Assembly: GCF_003635045.1 (NCBI RefSeq)
Contig: NZ_RBXT01000001.1
Span: forward strand, 3,472,001-3,536,000
Length of the DNA: 64,000 nucleotides
Direction of reading: 5' to 3'
DNA from: Terracoccus luteus
GTDB lineage: Bacteria > Actinomycetota > Actinomycetes > Actinomycetales > Dermatophilaceae
Below the pieces are notes generated by a model. That model saw only the letters and a list, made by a program, of their open reading frames with translations. It searched no databases and was not told where the DNA came from. Position numbers and translations under genes: made by a program. This document shows, one piece after another, positions 32,223-41,163 of the stretch. Position 1 is the stretch's first letter. Every line of letters starts with the position of its first letter.

Positions 32223-33884
32223 ATGACCACTGACAGCCGGCCGGATGCCGGGCAGCCGGGTGGGCGTGGAGGTGAGCGCCGCCGGTGGTTCGGGCTCGTC
32301 GCCATCAGCGTCGCGGTGGCGCTGATCATCGTCGACTCGACGATCGTCAACGTCGCCATCCCGAACATCGTCGGCGAGCTGTCGCTGACGAGCTCGCAGG
32401 TGCAGTGGGTGCAGGAGAGCTACACCCTCGTCTTCGCCGCCACCCTGCTCATCTGGGGCAGCGTGGCCGACCGCATCGGCCGCCGCCGGATGCTGCTCAT
32501 CGGCGTCGTCGTCTTCGTGCTGGCCTCGGGCCTGGCGGCGGTCGCCGGCTCGGGCGGCGCCCTCATCGGGGCGCGGGTCGTGCAGGGCTTCGGCGGGGCG
32601 ATGATCCTGCCGACGACCCTGTCGCTCATCAACGCCGGCTTCACCGGCCGCGACCGCGGCATCGCCTTCGCCGTCTGGGGCTCGACCATCGGCGGCATGG
32701 TCGCCGTCGGGCCGCTGCTCGGCGGCTGGTTGACGACGTCGTTCTCGTGGAGGTGGGCGTTCGGCATCAACCTGCCCCTCGGCATCCTCATCGTCGCCGG
32801 CGTGCTGCTCTTCGTCGACGAGTCGCGCTCGCGGGCGAAGGAGCGCATCGACCTCGTCGGCGCCGCCCTCTCGGCCGTCACGTTCGCCACCCTCGCCTTC
32901 GGCCTCATCGAGGGCCGCACGTACGGCTGGTGGTCGCTGCGCCGCCCGTTCGAGGTCGGCGACGCCGCCTGGACGTGGTCCATCTCTCCCGTCGTGGTCG
33001 CCTTCGCCGTCACGTTCGTCGCGGGCGCGGTCTTCGTGGCCCGCACGCTGCGCCGCACCCGCCGCGGCCTCCCGACGCTGTTCCGCTTCGACCTGTTCTC
33101 GATCACCTCGTTCCGCAACGGCAACATCGCGGCGATGATCGTCAGCCTCGGTGAGTTCGGCATCGTCCTGTCACTGCCGCTCTGGCTGCAGAACGTGCTC
33201 GGCTACTCCGCCTTCCAGACCGGCCTCGTGCTGCTGGCGCTGGCGATCGGGTCGTTCGCCGCGAGCGGCCTGTCGGCCTCGGTGCTGAGCCGCACGATGA
33301 CCCCGGCGGCGGTCGTGCGCATCGGCATCGTCGCCGAGATCGTCGGGGTCGCCGGCCTCGGCCTCGTCATCGGCCCGTCCACCTCGTGGCTCGCCGTCAC
33401 CCCGTTCCTCTTCGTCTACGGCTTCGGCGTCGGTCTCGCCACGGCCCAGCTGACCGGCGTCGTGCTCGTCGACGTCCCCTTGCAGCGCAGCGGCGAGGGC
33501 TCCGGGCTGCAGAGCACCGCCCGCCAGATCGGTTCGGCCCTCGGTATCGCCGTACTCGGCACCGTCCTGTTCACCACCGCGGGTGCCCGCCTCGAGAGTG
33601 GACTCACGGATGCCGGTGTGCCCGCCACCGCGCAGACGCAGGTCGTCGACGCCGTGGTCGAGAGCTCGGGTGGCGCCATCGCCGGGCTCGCCGCCGACCC
33701 GGCGACCGCGCCCGCGGCCACCGTGGCCAGGCAGGCGTTCTCCGACGCCACGCAAGCCGCCGCCTTCACCGCCGCCGGGTTCCTCGTCCTCGGCCTGCTC
33801 GCCTCGCTGTCCCTCGGCGGGTCCTCAGCGGCGCCCGCCGGTCGGGGGCGGGAGGACGAGAAGGCCGGCGTCCGCACCACCTGA
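32223..33884 (+). CDS. MFS drug:proton antiporter, DHA2 (EmrB/QacA) family
   Basis: The 553-residue protein has about 14 TM helices. The family motif D-x-T-I-V-N-V-A-I-P is at the first helix (DSTIVNVAIPNI), WVQESYTL follows, and the loop motif ADRIGRRRML lies after helix 2. It probably exports a small toxic compound under MarR control. The ATG at 32223 is preceded by GGAGGGCGAG. A disordered tail follows the last helix. Confidence 0.92.
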   Translation: MTTDSRPDAGQPGGRGGERRRWFGLVAISVAVALIIVDSTIVNVAIPNIVGELSLTSSQVQWVQESYTLVFAATLLIWGSVADRIGRRRMLLIGVVVFVLASGLAAVAGSGGALIGARVVQGFGGAMILPTTLSLINAGFTGRDRGIAFAVWGSTIGGMVAVGPLLGGWLTTSFSWRWAFGINLPLGILIVAGVLLFVDESRSRAKERIDLVGAALSAVTFATLAFGLIEGRTYGWWSLRRPFEVGDAAWTWSISPVVVAFAVTFVAGAVFVARTLRRTRRGLPTLFRFDLFSITSFRNGNIAAMIVSLGEFGIVLSLPLWLQNVLGYSAFQTGLVLLALAIGSFAASGLSASVLSRTMTPAAVVRIGIVAEIVGVAGLGLVIGPSTSWLAVTPFLFVYGFGVGLATAQLTGVVLVDVPLQRSGEGSGLQSTARQIGSALGIAVLGTVLFTTAGARLESGLTDAGVPATAQTQVVDAVVESSGGAIAGLAADPATAPAATVARQAFSDATQAAAFTAAGFLVLGLLASLSLGGSSAAPAGRGREDEKAGVRTT

Positions 33885-33958
33885 GCCGACCGGCATCCGT
33901 GCGGCCCACCCGGTTTGGCGATCGGGTGGGCCATGCACCACACTGTCTCCTTGTCACT

Positions 33959-34041
33959 GCGCGAGTGGCGGAACGGCAGACGCGCTGGCTTCAGGTGCCA
34001 GTGTCCGAAAGGGCGTGGGGGTTCAAATCCCCCCTCGCGCA
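33959..34041 (+). tRNA. tRNA-Leu (anticodon CAG)
   Basis: Acceptor arms GCGCGAG/CTCGCGC are perfect. The anticodon stem CTGGC/GCCAG encloses TTCAGGT with CAG at 33992-33994. A long variable arm (TGTCCGAAAGGGCG) marks it as a class II tRNA. CCA is encoded at 34042-34044. Confidence 0.97.
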
Positions 34042-34045
34042 CCAG

Positions 34046-34072
34046 AACCCCCGAGCCCCCGGCTCGGGGGTT
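34046..34072 (+). terminator. Rho-independent terminator after tRNA-Leu
   Basis: A perfect 12-bp stem AACCCCCGAGCC/GGCTCGGGGGTT with loop CCC begins one base after the encoded CCA and runs into TTTCG. Confidence 0.85.
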
Positions 34073-34105
34073 TCGTGTTCGCACGGCATGTGCCAACGTC
34101 GGCAG

Positions 34106-34585
34106 ATGGACGAGACCGACCACGCCGCCGACGACACCCGACTGGCCCGGGGCATCCTCGACGCCGCCACCTACGTCGTGCTGTCCACCGCGGATGCCGA
34201 CGGGGTGCCCTGGGCGACGCCCGTCTGGTTCGCGGCCGAGCGGTACCGGTCCCTGTGGTGGGTGTCGCGGCCCGGTGCACGACACTCGCTCAACCTGGCC
34301 GCCCGACCCCGGTTCGCGGCGATCGCCTTCGACGGTGCCGCGCGACCGGGCACCGGGCAGGGCCTGTACCTCGCCGGTCGGGCGACCGTCGTGACCGCGG
34401 CCGACGACGCCACCCACGGGCTGTCCCTGTTCACCGCCGAGCTGGCCCGGCAGGGCGCCGACCCCTTCGACCCCTCGCTCGTCGGCGAGGGCGCCGCGTT
34501 CCGGCTCTACCGGGCGGTCGTCGAGCAGGCGTGGATCCTCGACCCCCGCACCGGCAGCGACGTGCGCGTGCCCGTGACCCTCTGA
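34106..34585 (+). CDS. Pyridoxamine 5'-phosphate oxidase-like FMN-binding split-barrel protein
   Basis: The 159-residue protein has the split-barrel pattern VVLSTADADGVPWATPVWFA followed by WWVSRPGARHSLNLAARPRFAAIAFD, typical of PNPOx-like or F420/FMN-binding proteins of unknown substrate. It lacks the C-terminal dimerisation region of true PdxH. The ATG at 34106 is chosen because the domain begins shortly after; ATG 34088 is an alternative. No Shine-Dalgarno is clear. It stands between tRNA-Leu and the Fpg gene. Confidence 0.75.
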   Translation: MDETDHAADDTRLARGILDAATYVVLSTADADGVPWATPVWFAAERYRSLWWVSRPGARHSLNLAARPRFAAIAFDGAARPGTGQGLYLAGRATVVTAADDATHGLSLFTAELARQGADPFDPSLVGEGAAFRLYRAVVEQAWILDPRTGSDVRVPVTL

Positions 34586-34645
34586 CGGCCCCGCGGCACC
34601 GGCGGCGCCCCGACGCGAAACCGCTGCGGATGCGAGACTTGCTGT

Positions 34646-35509
34646 GTGCCAGAGCTGCCCGAGGTGGAGAGCGCCCGAGCGGCGATAGAGCGAGCCGGTC
34701 TCGAGCGGCGCATCGCCGACGTCGACGACGCCGACACGTACGAGTGCCGACCGCACCACCCGGGGGAGATCCGCGAAGCCCTCGTCGGTCGCTCCCTCAC
34801 GGCGGCCCACCGGCAGGGCAAGTCGATGTGGTGCGACACGTCCGGCACCGGGCGCTCGCAGACACCGGGCCCCGAGCTCGGCATCCACCTCGGCATGAGC
34901 GGCCGCATCGTCATCACCCCGCCGACCGTCGCCGACGCGGACGCCGACTCCGTCGTGGCCAGGTCGACGACCGGCGGCGACTACCAGGGGACCCGCAGCT
35001 CGAAGTCCGTCGTCAGCCCGCGCAACCCGGCCTGGAACCGCTTCACCCTCTTCTTCGAGGACGGCGGCGAGCTGCGCCTCTTCGACAAGCGCCGGCTCGG
35101 GCGGGTGCGGCTCGACCCCGACCGCTCCGACCTCGGCCCCGACGCGCAGGACATCACCCTCGCCCAGTTCCGCCAGCGCATCGGCAAGGGCAAGGCGCCC
35201 CTCAAGGCCCGCCTGCTCGACCAGTCGGCCATCGCCGGCATCGGCAACCTGCTCGCCGACGAGACGCTGTGGCAGGCCCACCTCTCACCGCTGCGGCCCT
35301 CCGGTGAGCTCGACGACGACGAGCTCGCGGCCCTGCGCCGGGCCCTGCGCACCGCGACCCGGGCCGCCATCAAGCACGGCGGCGTGCACACCGGCACCTT
35401 CATCCGGCACCGCAGCCGCGACGGTCACTGCCCCCGCTGCGGTGCCGAGGTCAAGCGCGCCACCGTCGGCAGCCGCACGACCTACTGGTGCCCGGACGAG
35501 CAGCAGTAG
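34646..35509 (+). CDS. Fpg/Nei-family DNA glycosylase
   Basis: The 287-residue enzyme removes oxidised bases. Mature residue P1 and E2 (MPELPEVE) are the catalytic pair. The H2TH region (IGNLLADETLW) and the C-terminal zinc-finger-like segment with HCPRCG are present. The last pair of zinc ligands is incomplete: the family CPxC reads CPDE, so the finger keeps only three clear Cys. This may mark a Fpg/Nei subfamily rather than a defect. The GTG at 34646 gives the exact N-terminus. Confidence 0.88.
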   Translation: MPELPEVESARAAIERAGLERRIADVDDADTYECRPHHPGEIREALVGRSLTAAHRQGKSMWCDTSGTGRSQTPGPELGIHLGMSGRIVITPPTVADADADSVVARSTTGGDYQGTRSSKSVVSPRNPAWNRFTLFFEDGGELRLFDKRRLGRVRLDPDRSDLGPDAQDITLAQFRQRIGKGKAPLKARLLDQSAIAGIGNLLADETLWQAHLSPLRPSGELDDDELAALRRALRTATRAAIKHGGVHTGTFIRHRSRDGHCPRCGAEVKRATVGSRTTYWCPDEQQ

Positions 35510-35630
35510 AGCCCATCGCACCTCGGGCGCAATCGACTGCAGCAGAGGCGAATCAGGACAACCCCGCCCCAGTCGACCGCGCTGGTCGACGATGCATCCG
35601 ACCCTGCGAAACAGCCCCGAACTGGCTGGG

Positions 35631-35660
35631 TGAAACCTGCCAATATTGATTCCCTATACA
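35631..35660 (+). promoter_or_regulatory. Candidate promoter of the S53 protease gene
   Basis: TGAAAC (35631-35636) and TATACA (35655-35660) are separated by 18 bases in the only AT-rich patch of the 256-base gap 35510-35765. The remaining leader of about 100 bases shows no further signal. Confidence 0.4.
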
Positions 35661-35765
35661 TCTGTTCAGAGGCCGATCGCGCGGCGTAGGTTCCGAGAGC
35701 CGGGCCCCCACCAGCGGGCCCAGGGGCGGCCGACCACGCCGCCGGAACGACCTGAGGAGATGCAT

Positions 35766-37829
35766 GTGAAGCGCGTTTTCGGCAAGGCGGCGATCGGCTC
35801 GATCGCCTGTCTCGGACTGGCGGTCACGACCGTCGGCATCACGGCGGCAGGGCCCGCCGGCGCCGCCACCAGCAGCACGAACGGCACGAGCGGCGCGAAC
35901 GCGGGTGCCCGAAAGGTCGTCGGCGCCGCCCCCTCGTGGACCGCCCGGGCCCGGCGCACCGGCGCCACCCCGAGCAGCACCCGGCTGCACCTCGCGGTGG
36001 TGCTCAACCTCCGTGACGCCGCCGGCGCCGAGGCCCTCGCCGCCGCGGTCTCCGACCCGAGCAGCTCAGCCTACGGCCACTACCTGACACCGGCCCAGTG
36101 GCGTTCGCGCTTCGCGCCGACGGATGCCGACGCGGCCGCGGTCAGTGCGTACCTGCGCTCCCAGGGCTTTACGGTCACGGGTACCCCCGCCAACCACCGC
36201 TTCATCGACTTCGACGGCTTTGCGGCACAGGCGAACTCGGCCTTCGGCGCGCAGCTGTCGACGTACGCCGTCGGCAGCGGCGACGCCACCGCGCCGAGCG
36301 CGACGGTGAGCGTCCCGGCATCCATCGGCAGCCTTGTCGTGGGCGTCACCGGGCTCGACAGCACGGCCGTCGCGACCCCGCTGCACGTCGGCGCGGGCGG
36401 CGACGTCGCGCCTGACCACGCCCTCACCGACTTCTCGAAGGTGACGACGGCACAGGCGAACCCGGCTCCGTCCGACACCCTGCCCCCGCCCCCCGGCGTC
36501 TTCAAGAACGCCGGACCGTGCTCGGCGTACTACGGCCAGAAGCCCGCCACCGGCCTGCCGCAGATCGTCAAGGACCCGCAGTCGTACGCCGTCTGCGGCT
36601 ACAAGCCGGCGCAGCTGCGCGGCGCCTACGGCACCGACCAGGCCCTCGCGCAGGGTGTCGACGGACGCGGTGCCACCGTGGCCGTCGTCGACGCCTACGC
36701 CTCGCCGACCATCGCCGCCGACGCCAGCACGTACGCGAGCCGCAACGACCCCAGCCACCCGCTGCGCGGCTACCAGCTCGCGCAGTCGACGCCGGCCACG
36801 TACACGTACACCGACGAGTGCGGCGCCTCCGGCTGGTACGGCGAGGAGACCCTCGACGTCGAGGCCGTCCACGCGATGGCCCCGGCCGCGAACATCCTCT
36901 ACGTCGGCGCGCAGTCGTGCCAGAACGACGACCTCGCCGCCGCCGTCAACACGGTGCTCGACAACGGCCTCGCCCAGGTCATCACCAACTCGTACGGCAG
37001 CACGGGCGAGCCCGGCTCCGTCGCCGAGGTGCAGGCCGAGCACCAGTCGGCCCTGCAGGCGGCCGCCCAGGGCGTGTCGCTGATGTTCTCCTCGGGCGAC
37101 TCCGGTGACGAGGTGCACGCCACGGGCACCCGCCAGGTCGACTACGAGGCCTCCGACCCCTACGTCACGGCCGTCGGCGGCACCGCGCTCGCCGTCACCG
37201 CCTCGAACGGCTACGGCTGGGAGCAGGGCTGGGGCACCGGCAAGTCCGTCCTGACGAACGGCGCATGGTCGCCGAACCCGCCCGCCTACGTCTACGGCGG
37301 CGGCGGTGGCACGAGCCGCCTCTTCACCCAGCCCGGCTACCAGAAGGGCGTCGTCCCGAGCAGCATCAGCGACTACTTCGGCACCGGCGCCCACCGCGCC
37401 GTCCCCGACGTGGGCATGCTCGGCGACCCGCAGACCGGCTTCCTCGTCGGCCAGACGCAGACGTTCCCGAACGGCACGGCGAAGTACGCCGAGTACCGCA
37501 TCGGTGGCACGAGCCTCGCCAGCCCGCTGTTCGCCGGCGTCATCGCCCTCGCGAACCAGAACCGGGGTGCCTCGCTCGGCTTCCTCAACCCGCGCCTCTA
37601 CCGCAAGGCGGGCACGTCGGCCTTCCGCGACGTCACCCACACCCGCGGCGTCACCGACGCCGTCGTGCGCGTCGACTACGCCAACGGGGTCAACGCCAAG
37701 GACGGCACGATCACGTCGCTGCGCACCATCAACCAGACGCAGTCGATCTGGGTGCGTCCCGGCTACGACGACGTCACCGGCGTCGGCTCGCCCAACGGGG
37801 TCGCCTTCCTCGCCGCGATGGCCCGCTGA
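35766..37829 (+). CDS. Secreted S53-family (sedolisin/kumamolisin) serine-carboxyl peptidase
   Basis: The 687-residue precursor has a signal peptide (MKRVFGKAAIGS to about AGA), a pro-kumamolisin propeptide (to about residue 230) and the catalytic domain. The catalytic Glu and Asp are in GEETLDVEAVHA, the oxyanion Asp in SSGDSGDE, and Ser in GGTSLASPLF. The C-terminal calcium site is DDVTGVGSPNG. Such enzymes digest proteins outside the cell at low pH. The GTG at 35766 is six bases after GAGGAG, better spaced than ATG 35760. It is a single-gene unit. Confidence 0.93.
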   Translation: MKRVFGKAAIGSIACLGLAVTTVGITAAGPAGAATSSTNGTSGANAGARKVVGAAPSWTARARRTGATPSSTRLHLAVVLNLRDAAGAEALAAAVSDPSSSAYGHYLTPAQWRSRFAPTDADAAAVSAYLRSQGFTVTGTPANHRFIDFDGFAAQANSAFGAQLSTYAVGSGDATAPSATVSVPASIGSLVVGVTGLDSTAVATPLHVGAGGDVAPDHALTDFSKVTTAQANPAPSDTLPPPPGVFKNAGPCSAYYGQKPATGLPQIVKDPQSYAVCGYKPAQLRGAYGTDQALAQGVDGRGATVAVVDAYASPTIAADASTYASRNDPSHPLRGYQLAQSTPATYTYTDECGASGWYGEETLDVEAVHAMAPAANILYVGAQSCQNDDLAAAVNTVLDNGLAQVITNSYGSTGEPGSVAEVQAEHQSALQAAAQGVSLMFSSGDSGDEVHATGTRQVDYEASDPYVTAVGGTALAVTASNGYGWEQGWGTGKSVLTNGAWSPNPPAYVYGGGGGTSRLFTQPGYQKGVVPSSISDYFGTGAHRAVPDVGMLGDPQTGFLVGQTQTFPNGTAKYAEYRIGGTSLASPLFAGVIALANQNRGASLGFLNPRLYRKAGTSAFRDVTHTRGVTDAVVRVDYANGVNAKDGTITSLRTINQTQSIWVRPGYDDVTGVGSPNGVAFLAAMAR

Positions 37830-37856
37830 CCCACCCCGGTAGCGCCGTCCCCCGAC

Positions 37857-37894
37857 CCGGCCGACCGGCATCCACGCGGATGTCGGTCGGCCGG
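37857..37894 (+). terminator. Hairpin after the S53 protease gene
   Basis: The arms 37857-37873 and 37878-37894 pair over 17 positions with one G-U, around the loop ACGC. The stem centre again holds a GGCATCC/GGATG(T)C pair. Confidence 0.7.
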
Positions 37895-37960
37895 CTCGGG
37901 TGTCCAACCATCGTGACCGCGCCGCAACGTCGGTCACCGCGCGGTAAGGGGTGGGCTCCC

Positions 37961-37966
37961 TAGGCT
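37961..37966 (+). promoter_or_regulatory. -10 box of a probable leaderless transcript
   Basis: TAGGCT lies six bases before the ATG of the Lon-N gene at 37973 and no Shine-Dalgarno is present, the arrangement of leaderless mRNAs in Actinobacteria. The same hexamer sits before the gene at 41164. Confidence 0.5.
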
Positions 37967-37972
37967 GGGGTG

Positions 37973-38671
37973 ATGGCGTCCCTGCCGCTCTTCCCGCTCG
38001 GGACCGTGCTCATGCCCGGTGCCCAGCTGCCCCTGCAGATCTTCGAGCCGCGGTACGTGCGCATGCTGCGCGACCTCGTCGACGCGCAGGACGAGCGGCC
38101 CCCGGTCTTCGGGGTCATCGCCATCCGCGAGGGCTTCGAGGTCGGTTCCGACGGGGTGCGGGCCCTGCACCCGATCGGGTGCGCCGCGCGACTGACGCAG
38201 GCGGCCGCCATCGCCACCGACCGCTTCCTCGTGGTGTGCCGCGGTACCGACCGGTTCACCCTCGAGGGCATCGAGCCCGCGGGCACCGACTACTTCACCG
38301 CCTCCGTCTCCTACCTCGACGAGTCCGACGGCGACACCGACGCGGTGCCGGCCCTCGCCGACCGGCTGCGCCGCGAGGTGGCCGCCTACCGGCGCAGCAC
38401 CGCCTCCGCGATGTCGTCCGCCGTGTCGCCCGACGGGGAGCAGGGCGAGCCGGGCGAGGTGGCCGAACCGCCCGACGACGGCCGCGAGCTGTCGTACTGG
38501 CTGCCCGAGGCGGTCAACCTCGACCTCGCCGAGCGGCAACGGCTGCTGGCCTGCCCCGACACCGCCGCCCGGCTGCGGCTCGCCCTCGGCATCGTGCGCC
38601 GGGAGCGCGCCCTGGCCGACACGCTCGGGGCCTTCGCCCCGCCGCCCGACCGGCCGTTCAGCCTCAACTGA
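37973..38671 (+). CDS. LON peptidase N-terminal (substrate-binding) domain protein
   Basis: The 232-residue protein is a stand-alone Lon N-terminal domain: SLPLFPLGTVLMPGAQLPLQIFEPRY at residues 3-28 is the diagnostic start. The ATPase and protease domains of Lon are absent. Such proteins may present or recognise substrates, but the role is not settled. A helical C-terminal part carries ERQRLLACPDTAARLRLAL. GTG 37970 is an alternative start; ATG 37973 fits the leaderless promoter. Confidence 0.85.
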   Translation: MASLPLFPLGTVLMPGAQLPLQIFEPRYVRMLRDLVDAQDERPPVFGVIAIREGFEVGSDGVRALHPIGCAARLTQAAAIATDRFLVVCRGTDRFTLEGIEPAGTDYFTASVSYLDESDGDTDAVPALADRLRREVAAYRRSTASAMSSAVSPDGEQGEPGEVAEPPDDGRELSYWLPEAVNLDLAERQRLLACPDTAARLRLALGIVRRERALADTLGAFAPPPDRPFSLN

Positions 38672-38676
38672 GCCGC

Positions 38677-39384
38677 TCAGCGCAGCACGAGGGCGACCTC
38701 GCGCACGACCACGGCCGTCGACACCGCGCAGACGAGCACGAACGAGGCGTTCCACACGACTCGGGGCACGTGGGTGAGCGCCGCGAGCACGCCGGGGTCG
38801 CTCGAGCGGCTGCGGTCGCGCAGCACCGCGGCGAGGTGGCGCCAGGCCCCGACGACGAGCACGACGCCGGTGCCGACGAGCACCTGCTGCTGCACGACGT
38901 CGTCGCGCCGCCACCACAGCAGACCGGTCGCCGCGATGGCGACGAGCACCACGAGCAGGGTGAGGGGCGAGCGCACCCGTGCCACGGCGAGCACGAGCAC
39001 GACGAGCACGACGGATACCACCGTTGCGGCCCACCCTCGCCCCGCGAGCCACACGGCGACGGCGCCGACCACCGCCGGGGCCGGGTAGCCGAACCACGTC
39101 GAGGCGACCCGACCGACGCCGCGCGCCGGCCCGTGCGTGACGGCGTGGCCCGACATGTCGCCGCGCAGCACGAAGCCGGTGAAGCGCCGCCCGACGAGCA
39201 CCCCGACCCCCGCGTGCCCGAGCTCGTGCACGAGGGTGACCGCGAGCCGCACGACCCGCCAGACGGGCGGCACCGCGACGGCCACGAGGGCGAGGGCCAG
39301 CACCGTGAGCAGGGCCGGCACCGTGAGCGACGACGCGGATGCCGTGGGGGCCAGTCGCGCGACGAGCGCGTCCGCCCAGCTCAC
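38677..39384 (-). CDS. M50-family membrane metalloprotease-like protein
   Basis: The 235-residue protein has about six TM helices and a zinc motif HELGH in TLVHELGHAGVGVLVGRRF, as in M50B-like proteins of actinobacteria. The second part of the active site (the D of the usual NxxPxxxxDG) is not clear, so activity is uncertain. Its GTG start overlaps the stop of the upstream cupin regulator (GTGA), so the two are co-translated. The stop converges closely with the Lon-N gene. Confidence 0.75.
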   Translation of the reverse strand: MSWADALVARLAPTASASSLTVPALLTVLALALVAVAVPPVWRVVRLAVTLVHELGHAGVGVLVGRRFTGFVLRGDMSGHAVTHGPARGVGRVASTWFGYPAPAVVGAVAVWLAGRGWAATVVSVVLVVLVLAVARVRSPLTLLVVLVAIAATGLLWWRRDDVVQQQVLVGTGVVLVVGAWRHLAAVLRDRSRSSDPGVLAALTHVPRVVWNASFVLVCAVSTAVVVREVALVLR

Positions 39385-40004
39385 GTCGTCTCGGCCGAAC
39401 CGGCCCGGCCGGTCGAGGCGGTCAGGTGCATGCGCTCGCCCTGCTTGCCGAAGAGGACGAGGCACTCGGCCCCGTGGTCGTCGGCGGCGCCGAACCAGTG
39501 CGGCACGCGGGTGTCGAACTCGGCCACCTCGCCGCTGCCCATGACGATGTCGTGCTCGCCGAGCACGAGGCGCAGCCGGCCCGCGAGGACGTAGAGCCAC
39601 TCGAAGCCCTCGTGCGTCTGGGGCGTGGGGGTGGCGCGGGAACGGGCGGGCGGCAGGATGAGCTTGTGAGCCTGCAATGGGCCCGGCATCTGGGTCAGCG
39701 GCACCTGCGTCATGCCGTGGCGGCGCACCGGCCGCAGGTGCACGCGCGGGTCGCCGGTGGCGGGGGCGCCGACGAGGTCGTCGAGCGGCACCCGGTGGGC
39801 CTGGGCGAGCGGGAGCAGCAGCTGCAGCGTGGCCCGGCGCTGGCCCGACTCGAGGCGCGACAGCGTGCTCACCGAGATGCCGGTCGCCTCGCTCAGCTCG
39901 GCGAGGGTGACGCCCCGCTCCTGGCGCACCCGGCGCAGCCGCGGGCCGACCGCGGCCAGGGTCGCGTCGACGTCGCCGCCGGTGGCGGGGGGCTCGGGGA
40001 CCAT
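39381..40004 (-). CDS. XRE-family regulator with C-terminal cupin domain
   Basis: The 207-residue protein joins a helix-turn-helix (LAELSEATGISVSTLSRLESGQR, residues about 35-57) with a cupin sensor domain (THEGFEWLYVLAGRLRLVLGEHD and a late HWF). This type of HTH-cupin regulator controls small-molecule metabolism genes; here the divergent thioredoxin-reductase-like gene and its own operon with the M50 gene are the likely targets. The start ATG has GAGAGGA upstream. Confidence 0.88.
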   Translation of the reverse strand: MVPEPPATGGDVDATLAAVGPRLRRVRQERGVTLAELSEATGISVSTLSRLESGQRRATLQLLLPLAQAHRVPLDDLVGAPATGDPRVHLRPVRRHGMTQVPLTQMPGPLQAHKLILPPARSRATPTPQTHEGFEWLYVLAGRLRLVLGEHDIVMGSGEVAEFDTRVPHWFGAADDHGAECLVLFGKQGERMHLTASTGRAGSAETT

Positions 40005-40028
40005 GCGGCATCCTCTCGTTCGCCGTTC

Positions 40029-40046
40029 TGGCAAACAATCTTGCCA
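40029..40046. promoter_or_regulatory. Palindromic operator between the cupin regulator and the FAD enzyme
   Basis: TGGCAA (40029-40034) and TTGCCA (40041-40046) flank six bases, an 18-bp palindrome in the 115-base divergent gap. It is the natural site for the XRE-cupin regulator. Confidence 0.6.
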
Positions 40047-40119
40047 TGTGTTCGTGGCGTGTCGCATCGTGCGGGGGACGAGCGGCCGCATCGAGCTGCA
40101 CCGAGGACGAGGACCAGCC

Positions 40120-41154
40120 ATGGACGACCTGACCACCACGAGTGGACCCATCGAACCCGCCGACCCGACGGGTGATGGCGTGGCCACCGCCGCGACCCGC
40201 ACCGAGTACGACGTCGTCGTCGTGGGCGGCGGCGCCGGAGGCCTCAGCGCCGCCCTCACCCTGGGCCGGGCGCTGCGCAGCGTCCTCGTCGTCGACGGCG
40301 GAGAGCCCCGCAACGCCCCGGCGGCGCACGCGCACAACTACCTGACCCGCGACGGCGTCCCCCCGCTCGAGCTGCTGCGCCTCGGGCGGGCCGACGTGGC
40401 CCGCTACGGCGGCGAGGTCGTGCGCGACGACGTGGTCGAGGCCCACCGGGTGGGCGCCGACCTCGCGGACGGCTTCGTCGTCCGCCTCGCGCGCGGCGGC
40501 GAGGTGCGGGCCCGGCGCGTCGTCGTCGCGACCGGCCTGCGCGACGTGCTCCCCGACGTGCCCGGCCTCGCCGAGCACTGGGGCACGGGCGTCCTGCACT
40601 GCCCCTACTGCCACGGCCACGAGGTGCGTGGGCAGCGCATCGTGCTGCTCGGGGCCGTGCCCGCCTCCGCCCACCAGGCGCTGATGTGGAGCCAGTGGAC
40701 CGACCACCTCACCTACCTCGAGCACGACGCCCCCCTCGACGCCGCCCAGCGCGAGCAGCTCGAGGCCGTCGGTGTCACCGTCGTGGCCGGTCGGGCGCTC
40801 GAGGTCACGGGCGCACCCGGCACGCTCACCGGCATCCGCACCGGGTCGGGGCACCTCGAGGCCACCGCGGTCGTCGTCGGCGCGCGTGTCGAGGCGCGGC
40901 TCGGGGGCCTCGACGGTCTCGGGCTGGAGGTCGTGCCGTTCGTCATGATGGGCGCCGACATGGGGTCCTACCTGCCCGCCGAGCCCACCGGTGCGACGGA
41001 CGTCGCGGGCGTGTGGGCGGTCGGCAACGTCACCGACCCCGCCGCCCAGGTCGTCTCGGCCGCGGCGGCCGGGGTGCGCACCGCGGGGATGCTCAACATG
41101 AGCCTCATCGTCGAGCACGCGGATGCCGCCGTGGCCCGGCGTCGCGCTGGCTAG
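40120..41154 (+). CDS. NAD(P)/FAD-dependent oxidoreductase, thioredoxin-reductase-like
   Basis: The 344-residue flavoprotein has the FAD motif VVVVGGGAGGLSAAL near residue 32, a CPYC redox pair (in LHCPYCHGHE) and the FAD-closing GVWAVGNVTDP. The NAD(P) glycine motif is poor (LLGAVPASAHQA in place of GxGxxG/A), so it may not accept NADPH like classical TrxB. It resembles the ferredoxin/flavin-type and holomycin/gliotoxin-like dithiol oxidases. A dithiol-disulfide role is inferred. GAGGACGAGGA precedes the ATG. Confidence 0.8.
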   Translation: MDDLTTTSGPIEPADPTGDGVATAATRTEYDVVVVGGGAGGLSAALTLGRALRSVLVVDGGEPRNAPAAHAHNYLTRDGVPPLELLRLGRADVARYGGEVVRDDVVEAHRVGADLADGFVVRLARGGEVRARRVVVATGLRDVLPDVPGLAEHWGTGVLHCPYCHGHEVRGQRIVLLGAVPASAHQALMWSQWTDHLTYLEHDAPLDAAQREQLEAVGVTVVAGRALEVTGAPGTLTGIRTGSGHLEATAVVVGARVEARLGGLDGLGLEVVPFVMMGADMGSYLPAEPTGATDVAGVWAVGNVTDPAAQVVSAAAAGVRTAGMLNMSLIVEHADAAVARRRAG

Positions 41155-41157
41155 GCT
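41152..41157 (+). promoter_or_regulatory. -10 box overlapping the stop codon of the upstream gene
   Basis: TAGGCT includes the TAG stop of the oxidoreductase gene and lies six bases before the GTG at 41164, where no Shine-Dalgarno is seen. This suggests a separate leaderless transcript. Confidence 0.4.
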
Positions 41158-41163
41158 CGGGTC

